Part shown: piece by piece, positions 58,774 through 64,000 of the stretch
Layout: every line of letters begins with the position of its first letter
How positions within the stretch are numbered: the first letter of the stretch is position 1
Source of the DNA: Bacillota bacterium
Lineage (GTDB): Bacteria; Bacillota; Clostridia; Acetivibrionales; DTU013
Length of the DNA stretch: 64,000 nucleotides
Direction: 5' to 3'
NCBI GenBank assembly: GCA_023426125.1
Contig: JAFABI010000022.1
Location: 12,113-76,112 of the forward strand
Made by a program: the position numbers and the translations under genes
The notes under the pieces: model-generated
Seen by the model: the letters and a program-made list of their open reading frames with translations, nothing else
What the model was told of the DNA's origin: nothing
Database searches by the model: none

Positions 58774-59098
58774 AAAAGGGCATAACAGTAAAAACGAAGA
58801 AGAGACGGTACTAAAAATAAAAGAAAGTCTGGATTTCCTGGACTATTCCGTCAATGTCGGGAAACCTGATTTGATGGAGTTGGTAGAGCTTGTAAACCGT
58901 ACCGAAGAAAAGAGGGAAAGGGGCAAAAACCGTCAGTTCATCCGTTTTATCCTGGTAGCGTTACTGATTATTACCGTGGAGACTTATTCATTTTACAGGT
59001 CTTTTGCATTTTTTACAGCAGTTCAGGCTGCGGCCTTACTATGTGTCATACCTGCGGTGGTTTTGCGGGCAAGGCATAAAAACAGGCAGGTGTCGTAA
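58760..59098 (+). CDS. yxlC: YxlC-like protein, likely SigY regulator
   Basis: 112 residues: charged cytoplasmic N-terminus (LKIKESLDFLDYSVNVGKPD) and two C-terminal membrane helices (FIRFILVALLIITVETYSFY, FFTAVQAAALLCVIPAVVL). GTG start overlaps the sigma gene by 14 bases, so production is coupled. In B. subtilis YxlC is a negative regulator of SigY, and the same is likely here. Confidence 0.75.
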   Translation: MRKNEKGHNSKNEEETVLKIKESLDFLDYSVNVGKPDLMELVELVNRTEEKRERGKNRQFIRFILVALLIITVETYSFYRSFAFFTAVQAAALLCVIPAVVLRARHKNRQVS

Positions 59099-59100
59099 CA

Positions 59101-59298
59101 ATGCATGAATATAAGATGACTTTGCTTCAATGGATAATTCTCTCAGTATTGCTGCTATCACAAAGCATCTGGGTCTTTCGTGACGCTCAGAAGCGGAAGG
59201 CAAATCCGTGGCTGTGGGGGATATGGGCCCTGACCAACGTCCCGACGCCGCTTATTGTCTATTTTATCGTGGTAAGGAAAATATTCAGGAAAAAGTAA
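59101..59298 (+). CDS. YxlD-like small membrane protein
   Basis: 65 residues with two membrane helices (LLQWIILSVLLLSQSIWVF, WLWGIWALTNVPTPLIVYFI). FRDAQKRKANPWLWGI resembles the phospholipase D nuclease-N-terminal (PLDc_N) motif. Two bases after yxlC. In B. subtilis YxlD and YxlE help hold SigY inactive. Confidence 0.7.
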   Translation: MHEYKMTLLQWIILSVLLLSQSIWVFRDAQKRKANPWLWGIWALTNVPTPLIVYFIVVRKIFRKK

Positions 59299-59412
59299 CG
59301 AGGCGGCTACAACCAAAAAATCTCTTTTTGAATTAATGTATCCCGGAGTGAACTTTTTGAACCTCCTGCACGTAATACCTGTGAAAAAACAGACAGAAGC
59401 GGAGGTCTTTTG

Positions 59413-59613
59413 ATGAATATGCTGAAAGAAGTTTTTCCTTTCCTGATACCGGTATTTGTCATTCAATTAAGCCTTCAGGTCTATTCCATCGTGAACCTGA
59501 TAAAAAGGCGCAAGGTACGCTTTAACAACAAACTGCTGTGGGGAATCGTCATCGTGCTTTTCGGAATACTCGGACCGGTTGCTTACATGGTTTTCAGAGG
59601 TGATGAAGAATGA
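59413..59613 (+). CDS. YxlE-like small membrane protein (PLDc_N)
   Basis: 66 residues with two membrane helices (VFPFLIPVFVIQLSLQVYSI, LLWGIVIVLFGILGPVAYMV). The helix ending GPVAYMVF and the IVNLIKRRKV loop fit the PLDc_N family. GGAGGT is six bases before ATG 59413. Its stop overlaps the ATPase gene. Confidence 0.75.
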   Translation: MNMLKEVFPFLIPVFVIQLSLQVYSIVNLIKRRKVRFNNKLLWGIVIVLFGILGPVAYMVFRGDEE

Positions 59614-60539
59614 ATGCGGCAATAAAGACCGAGAACCTGTGTAAATCCTTTAAAGGCACAAGAGCAGTAGACGGCCTCAATCTAAACGTACCTGAAGGCT
59701 CGATTTACGGTTTCCTGGGCCCTAACGGCGCAGGAAAGACCACAACGATAAAAATGCTTGTCGGGCTTTCCAGGCCGACACGGGGCAATATAAGTATCAA
59801 CGGGAGAGAGGTCAAATTCGGAAGCACCGGAAACAGAAGGGATATCGGCTTTCTTCCGGATGTTCCGAATTTTTATGACTGGATGACGCCGGCGGAATTT
59901 CTTAAATTCTCCGGTGAATTATTCTCCATTGAGAAAAAGGAGCTGGAAAACAGGATTGAAAGCCTGATGGCCCTGGTGGGACTGGAGGGGATTCGAAAGA
60001 AGATCGGCGGTTTTTCAAGGGGGATGAAGCAGCGTCTGGGAATTGCTCAGGCACTGATAAATAAGCCCCGGGTCGTGTTCATGGATGAGCCCGTTTCAGC
60101 CCTTGACCCTGTTGGAAGGAAAGAGATCATGGATATCCTGGTAAAATTGTCCGGAAAGGTAACCGTATTTTTCTCCTCCCATATCCTTTCGGATGTAGAA
60201 AGGATTTGCGACAGGGTCGTCATTCTGGATAAGGGAAAAATGGTGCTGGAGGATTCCATGGAGGAGCTGAGAAATAAATTTTCCAAACGCATCATTGCAG
60301 TGGAGACGGAAAAGGGTAAACCCAAACTCAGGCTTTTGGGGGAACTGGAGAAAACGGACTGGGCGGAAAATGTACGGAACCTGGACAATGGAGAACTGCA
60401 GATGCATGTCGTAGATATACGCAGGGCACAGCATGAGATTCCGGCAGTCTTTGCCGCCGCCGGAGCGCCTTTGAAGAGAATGAATGTACTGGAACCTACG
60501 CTTGAGGATATTTTTATGAAGGTGGTGGCTTCCCGGTGA
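59610..60539 (+). CDS. yxlF: ABC transporter ATPase, YxlF-like
   Basis: 309 residues: Walker A GPNGAGKTTTIKMLVG, signature FSRGMKQRLGIAQAL, Walker B PRVVFMDEPVSALDPVG, switch histidine in FFSSHILSD, and a C-terminal extension of about 80 residues as in export-type ATPases (DrrA/NatA). It energises the permease encoded next. Cargo unknown; it may export a toxic peptide or lipid that triggers SigY. Confidence 0.9.
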   Translation: MNAAIKTENLCKSFKGTRAVDGLNLNVPEGSIYGFLGPNGAGKTTTIKMLVGLSRPTRGNISINGREVKFGSTGNRRDIGFLPDVPNFYDWMTPAEFLKFSGELFSIEKKELENRIESLMALVGLEGIRKKIGGFSRGMKQRLGIAQALINKPRVVFMDEPVSALDPVGRKEIMDILVKLSGKVTVFFSSHILSDVERICDRVVILDKGKMVLEDSMEELRNKFSKRIIAVETEKGKPKLRLLGELEKTDWAENVRNLDNGELQMHVVDIRRAQHEIPAVFAAAGAPLKRMNVLEPTLEDIFMKVVASR

Positions 60540-61300
60540 GCTTCACAGCATTTTTGAAAAAAGAGATGATGGAAATATTCAAAACGACCAAGATCATCAT
60601 CCTGCCTGCATTGTTCCTGTTCTTTGCCGTTCTCAGCCCGCTTTCGGCCAAATATATGAACAGCATCCTATCCATGGTCGGAGAACAGCAGGGAGTAGTA
60701 ATACAGTTGCCTGAACCCACTTTCGTACAATCCTATGAGCAGTTTTACAAAAACCTGTATTTTATGATGATCGTCGTTGTCATCCTTGTTTTTTCAGGTT
60801 CGATCTCAGAGGAGAAATCAAAAGGCATGGCCATCCTGGTTCTGACAAAAGGCCTTTCAAGGGTAGGCTTCATCGCCTGTAAACTTATCGCGTCAGCTTC
60901 CCTGTTTACTTTGTCCTATGCAGTATCGGCGGCAATCTGCGTGTATTATACGGCACTGCTGTTCCCAGAATTCATAAATGGGGGTGTTTTGGCCTCATTT
61001 CTGCTTTTCTGGCTCTTCGGCATCGTAATGCTTGCACTCACCCTGCTTTCAAGCATTTTGTGCAAATCCCTCACTTCAGCGTCGGTTGGCGGTTTCACCG
61101 CTTTCGCAGCAATAAGCGCCGTGGGAGCACTGCCAAAAATAGGTAGATATACGCCTGGGGCCTTGCAGACGTTATCCGTTGAACTGGCCAGGGGAGATAA
61201 AGCAATCGGCAATGCTGTTCCGGCCATGGTTGTTGCCATTGCACTGATTGTGGCGGCAATTGCGGCGGGAATGCTTATTTTTAACAAACAGGAGCTTTGA
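60536..61300 (+). CDS. yxlG: ABC transporter permease, YxlG-like
   Basis: 254 residues, six membrane segments (IIILPALFLFFAVLSPLSAK, MMIVVVILVFSGSISEE, LFTLSYAVSAAICVYYTALL, FGIVMLALTLLSSILC and others) with the ABC-2 EEKSKG loop after the second helix. GTG start overlaps the ATPase stop by four bases. Last gene of the sigY-like operon. Confidence 0.88.
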   Translation: MSFTAFLKKEMMEIFKTTKIIILPALFLFFAVLSPLSAKYMNSILSMVGEQQGVVIQLPEPTFVQSYEQFYKNLYFMMIVVVILVFSGSISEEKSKGMAILVLTKGLSRVGFIACKLIASASLFTLSYAVSAAICVYYTALLFPEFINGGVLASFLLFWLFGIVMLALTLLSSILCKSLTSASVGGFTAFAAISAVGALPKIGRYTPGALQTLSVELARGDKAIGNAVPAMVVAIALIVAAIAAGMLIFNKQEL

Positions 61301-61320
61301 CATCCTGTAATTGACCTGTA

Positions 61321-61546
61321 ATTGAACAACGTCATCAGTCCCTCACCTCTTAGGTGGTGGGTTTCCGATTGGAAAGGCTGTCAGCGGTGAGTGGCAATCT
61401 CTCACTGACGTTGTTCAAACGCCACGCTCAAAGCGGGGCGCGCAGGCATCGCCTGCGTGAGCATATGCCGGATTTATTTAGGTTGCATAGGCGAGCAGCA
61501 AGCTTTAGCTTGCGACCAGCCCCGGTATATGCGTTACACTAAATTC
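61321..61546 (+). repeat. Structured repeat element, copy 2
   Basis: 226 bases homologous to 24807-24985, in the same orientation. It keeps TTGAACAACGTCA/TGACGTTGTTCAA, hairpin CACCTCTTAGGTGGTG, the CGCC/GGCG-closed hairpin, GCAGGCATCGCCTGC and a last stem GCATATGCCGG/CCGGTATATGC. In copy 1 that stem is GCTTATATCGG/CCGTATAAGC, so paired bases changed together. An extra hairpin AAGCTTTAGCTT is inserted in the last loop. Both copies end with ACTAAATT. Confidence 0.65.
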
Positions 61547-61572
61547 GAATCGCCCGTTGTTCTGGATCAATA

Positions 61573-61601
61573 TTGTAAACTACCTCCGGATAGTATATAA
61601 T
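61573..61601 (+). promoter_or_regulatory. Promoter of the CsoR/CstR-family gene
   Basis: TTGTAA (61573-61578), 17-bp spacer, TATAAT (61596-61601), followed by TGTATACCCGTACAG, which contains the ATACCC half-site seen before the glutaredoxin gene. Confidence 0.65.
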
Positions 61602-61637
61602 ACTGTATACCCGTACAGCGTATAAGGAGGCGGTGCA

Positions 61638-61931
61638 ATGAGCGGTTCAAAATCAGTTCAACCGGATGCCAGGAGTGCTATTGCCAAAAGGCTTAACCGG
61701 ATTGAGGGGCAGATAAAGGGCATAAGCAAAATGCTGGAGAACGAAAAAAGCTGTATTGATTTGCTTACGCAGGTGGCAGCCGTCAGAGCCGCAATCAACA
61801 AGGTTGGCGGACTGATACTGGAAAATTATTCGGTGAAGTGCCTGGAAGATGCGGTATCTGCAGAGGAAAAGGAAAAAGCCGTAAAGGATCTGACGAAAAC
61901 CATCCAGAGCTTTCTCAAGTTTGTGGACTGA
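61638..61931 (+). CDS. CsoR-superfamily repressor, CstR-like
   Basis: 97 residues, all-helical DUF156 fold (KRLNRIEGQIKGISKMLENE, CIDLLTQVAAVRAAINKVGG). Copper sensors bind Cu(I) with Cys-His-Cys at spacings 25 and 4. Here Cys39 and Cys68 keep the outer positions but the middle residue is Tyr64, so Cu(I) binding is unlikely. The 29-residue Cys-Cys spacing equals that of CstR, a persulfide sensor. ATACCC/GGGTAT operators lie before this gene and before the glutaredoxin gene, so it probably controls both. AAGGAGG precedes the ATG. Confidence 0.8.
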   Translation: MSGSKSVQPDARSAIAKRLNRIEGQIKGISKMLENEKSCIDLLTQVAAVRAAINKVGGLILENYSVKCLEDAVSAEEKEKAVKDLTKTIQSFLKFVD

Positions 61932-62107
61932 TCATTTCAACGGTTTGCCCGTTCTTATTTTTTCAATGCTGAATAAAGGTTTGTCATTTCCTTGTTGCCA
62001 TGGGCAGCAGGCATGGCGAAATAAAAGTCACTATTCCTTCCGGAAACATAAGCTTGTATGGAAATCCATTCAACCGGCTTTACCTGCCCTTTCACAAGGC
62101 ATATTCC

Positions 62108-62128
62108 ATATACCTCGTATGGGTATAT
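62108..62128. promoter_or_regulatory. Upstream CsoR/CstR-type operator
   Basis: ATATACCTCGTATGGGTATAT is a near-palindrome with the same arms as the operator at 62215. No gene starts next to it. The 75-residue frame through this gap is not protein-like. Confidence 0.45.
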
Positions 62129-62214
62129 TGTATCAAAAGGAAGTATGAAGCGAATATTATTCCTATAGCAGAAAAATAGTTATTTTCCTATTGCATTGCA
62201 TTAATATTTTTGTT

Positions 62215-62241
62215 ATTATATACCCATGGGGGGTATATAAT
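62215..62241. promoter_or_regulatory. CsoR/CstR-type operator before glutaredoxin gene
   Basis: ATTATATACCC and GGGTATATAAT are perfect 11-bp arms around ATGGG. The right arm includes a TATAAT -10 box (62236-62241), so binding would block transcription. Another half-site, ATATACCCGGG, is at 62263-62273. Confidence 0.65.
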
Positions 62242-62319
62242 TTGTGAGGTATAACAAAATTTATATACCCGGGCAGTAATTAATATTTTGTTTCAATCTT
62301 TATAAACGGAGGTATCATT

Positions 62320-62550
62320 ATGTCAGTAAAAGTATATTCAACCTTATCCTGTCCATGGTGCACGGTTGCAAAAAACTACCTCGCATCAAAGAATGTGAAG
62401 TTCGAGGATGTGGACGTGAACCGCAACAGGGAAGCAGCCATGGAAATGGTCAGGAAATCGGGGCAAAGAGGCGTCCCGGTATTGGAAATCAATGGGGATA
62501 TCATCATTGGTTTTGACCAGATGGCGATTGACAATGCACTAAGAAAATAA
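62320..62550 (+). CDS. Glutaredoxin-like (NrdH/YruB-type) protein
   Basis: 76 residues with thioredoxin fold: VYSTLSCPWCTVAKNYLASK carries the CPWC redox motif, GQRGVPVLEINGDIIIGFD has the cis-proline and glycine pair. It reduces disulfides or persulfides in the cytoplasm. The upstream operator links it to the CstR-like repressor, so thiol or persulfide stress is the likely signal. Confidence 0.9.
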   Translation: MSVKVYSTLSCPWCTVAKNYLASKNVKFEDVDVNRNREAAMEMVRKSGQRGVPVLEINGDIIIGFDQMAIDNALRK

Positions 62551-62574
62551 TCCGTAGCAGGGGGGATGGGACAG

Positions 62575-62892
62575 ATGGTAGAGGTAACTGTAAATCCGGG
62601 AGTATGCGGTTTCAAGACCATAATCAAGGTAAATTCGGAAGACATGCAGACAGCGGCTCTTGATATATGCACCGATTGCCCCAATATCAAACCGATGGAG
62701 GAAGAATTCAAGGAAGTGGACGGCTATGAGGAATGCTTTGCAAAAATATGCGATACTGAGACATACCGATATGCAAACAAATATTGCAGGCATAATGCAT
62801 GTCCTGTCCCTTCAGCCATCCTGAAAGGCATTGAAGCCGCGTGCGGTTTGGCTTTGCCCAGGGATGCGGAAATAAGGATCGAAAAGCTGTAA
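62575..62892 (+). CDS. Cysteine-rich DUF6951-like protein
   Basis: About 105 residues with eight cysteines: VNPGVCGFKTIIKVNSEDMQ, LDICTDCPNIKPMEEEF, CFAKICDTETYRYANKYC, HNACPVPSAILKGIEAACGL. Position and cysteine content suggest a metal- or sulfur-binding partner of the glutaredoxin. ATG 62575 follows GGGGGATGGG; ATG 62566 overlaps that site. The family name is from pattern memory and is not certain. Confidence 0.65.
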   Translation: MVEVTVNPGVCGFKTIIKVNSEDMQTAALDICTDCPNIKPMEEEFKEVDGYEECFAKICDTETYRYANKYCRHNACPVPSAILKGIEAACGLALPRDAEIRIEKL

Positions 62893-62914
62893 TGTGATAG
62901 CAGGAGATGTCAAC

Positions 62915-62938
62915 GGGGCCTTGGGCCCCTTTTTTTTA
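62915..62938 (+). terminator. Rho-independent terminator
   Basis: GGGGCC, loop TTG, GGCCCC, then eight T; ends the glutaredoxin operon. Confidence 0.9.
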
Positions 62939-63012
62939 TCTTTAGCAGACGGGCATTTTGCACCGGTGGCAGAAATACCAAAAAAATCTTGCAGGATATT
63001 TGCCGTTTTTGC

Positions 63013-63042
63013 TTGACAAGCATGCGCAGATTAATGTAATAT
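63013..63042 (+). promoter_or_regulatory. Promoter of tRNA-Tyr
   Basis: TTGACA (63013-63018), 18-bp spacer, TAATAT (63037-63042), about 50 bases before the tRNA. Confidence 0.7.
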
Positions 63043-63094
63043 ATATCATGCGCCGGTCAACCGGCGATGGTTTGAAAAGAAGGCTTGGTAACAT

Positions 63095-63180
63095 GGGAGG
63101 GTTCCCGAGTGGCCAAAGGGGGCAGACTGTAAATCTGTTGTCGCACGACTTCGATGGTCCGAATCCATCCCCTCCCACCA
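63095..63180 (+). tRNA. tRNA-Tyr: tRNA-Tyr (GTA)
   Basis: Class II tRNA of 86 bases: acceptor GGGAGGG/CCCTCCC, anticodon loop CTGTAAA (anticodon GTA) on stem CAGA/TCTG, long variable arm around TTGTCGCACGACTTC, encoded CCA. The 3' end is intact and no repeat of it is seen in the window. Confidence 0.95.
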
Positions 63181-63182
63181 GA

Positions 63183-63219
63183 AAACGGCTTAAGCAGAAA
63201 TGCTCAGGCCGTTTTTTTA
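63183..63219 (+). terminator. Terminator of tRNA-Tyr
   Basis: AAACGGC (63183-63189) pairs with GCCGTTT (63208-63214) and runs into T. The inner part GAGCATTTCTGCTTA adds a second pairing. Confidence 0.8.
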
Positions 63220-63244
63220 TGCATGTGACTGATGAGGATCAAGG

Positions 63245-63682
63245 TCACTTGTATATCACTTTCTTATACAAAACGAAATTCCACGATACCACCGCTCCAA
63301 TGGCAAATACTTTGGCCAGGAGGTACTGCATGTGCAGCGATGTTGTCAGAAGGTGCATGATGAGATCCGAGGCGCCAAGATTGAAAACAAACAGGAGTCC
63401 GTACATAAGCATCTGCTTTTTTATATTGCCGCTGGATTTAAAGGAAAAAAACCGGTTCATAAGGAAATTGAACCAGAACACAATGGTCAGCGCAATGGAA
63501 TTCGCCTCGATAATGCCCAGCTTCGCAACATCCTTCAACAGGTAAAGAAGCGATAATTCGATGGCCGCCGAGCTGAAGCCGGTTATCAGGTATCTTTTCA
63601 TCTGGCTTATGGCAGCCGGAGTCAAAAACTCCGATAGCATTTTGTTTCTTTTTATTCTCTCAAGTATATCATCGTGAAACAT
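63245..63682 (-). CDS. GtrA-family membrane protein
   Basis: 145 residues, four membrane helices (YLITGFSSAAIELSLLYLL, NSIALTIVFWFNFLMNRFFS, LMYGLLFVFNLGASDLIMHL, AKVFAIGAVVSWNFVLYKKV). WNFVLYKKVIY at the end is the GtrA signature. Members flip or shuttle polyprenyl-linked sugars for cell-surface glycosylation. GAGGAG precedes the ATG. Confidence 0.88.
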   Translation of the reverse strand: MFHDDILERIKRNKMLSEFLTPAAISQMKRYLITGFSSAAIELSLLYLLKDVAKLGIIEANSIALTIVFWFNFLMNRFFSFKSSGNIKKQMLMYGLLFVFNLGASDLIMHLLTTSLHMQYLLAKVFAIGAVVSWNFVLYKKVIYK

Positions 63683-64000
63683 TTATTTCTCCTCTGCATG
63701 TATTGTTTTTTCTACTGCGGCATCAACAATCGTTTCCATGTCATCCTGATTTCCTTGCCCATGAGTGCAATTGCCGCTTGACGATTTTCCTGATACCTCC
63801 ATGCTCAAATCCTCGTCATTGGATTTTTTTCTATGATATGCTAAATCGTCCACCCCAATGGAGCAACTGCTTCATAGATTCACCGCCGTTTTGCATTTAC
63901 TGATAGTATTATATCATATTTTTCAAAAAACTTTACAGCATCAATCGCTGTTCCTTGCATTAATATTTATATTCCGGCAATCTTAACAGATATATACTTG
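63683..64000. other. Terminal stretch without recognised genes
   Basis: About 320 bases, AT-rich toward the end. Short open frames are not protein-like. The promoter of the GtrA gene should lie here, but no clear -35/-10 pair was resolved. Confidence 0.3.

Overview
The window looks like chromosomal DNA of an anaerobic, plant-polysaccharide-using member of the Clostridia. The signs are Firmicutes-type ribosome binding sites, three CUT1 sugar importers without their own ATPase, YesM/YesN-type two-component pairs, a sigY-type operon, and a cluster of MinD-like ATPases with ferredoxin domains. No rRNA or taxon-specific marker is present, so this is inference.

Layout: 1-6183 holds the end of a DapA-family aldolase, a PLP aminotransferase, a sugar-type ABC importer and a GntR/FCD regulator. 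6335-7601 has two orphan membrane proteins on the minus strand. 7970-17880 is a carbohydrate locus: YesM/YesN pair, importer, GH36-type alpha-galactosidase and a URO-D-family protein. 18176-23282 is a DUF134 regulator followed by an operon of Mrp ATPase, redox/NifX-like fusion, two MinD-ferredoxin ATPases, thioesterase and a second NifX-like protein; it resembles the orange-protein (ORP) locus of sulfate reducers. 25004-40342 is a second carbohydrate locus: an unusual glycosidase-like protein, GH78 rhamnosidase, importer, YesM/YesN pair, ceramidase-like protein and two amidohydrolases.

At 40581-40883 lie tRNA-Glu, tRNA-Asp and tRNA-Thr. A 14.5-kb integrated element sits in the 3' end of tRNA-Thr, bounded by a 46-bp direct repeat (40838-40883 and 55341-55386). 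It carries a tyrosine recombinase, excisionase-like protein, primase zinc-finger protein, SF3-like ATPase, an iteron array, a small-terminase-like protein, and three proteins resembling a podovirus ejection module. It has no capsid, portal, large terminase, relaxase or secretion gene. It fits a phage satellite best, and is the most interesting object here.

Beyond it are a 183-bp inverted-repeat element, a hicAB toxin-antitoxin pair, a second URO-D protein, a complete sigY-yxlCDEFG-like operon, a CsoR/CstR-family repressor with a glutaredoxin and a cysteine-rich protein, tRNA-Tyr and a GtrA-family membrane protein.

Several non-coding elements cut across the regions. A structured repeat occurs twice (24807-24985 and 61321-61546) with apparently compensated stems. 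A 117-bp nested palindrome forms the 3' end of a histidine kinase gene. REP-like repeats precede two glycan-locus genes. A two-hairpin small RNA lies inside the satellite. Start sites were often moved from the longest ORF to a codon with a well-spaced ribosome binding site.
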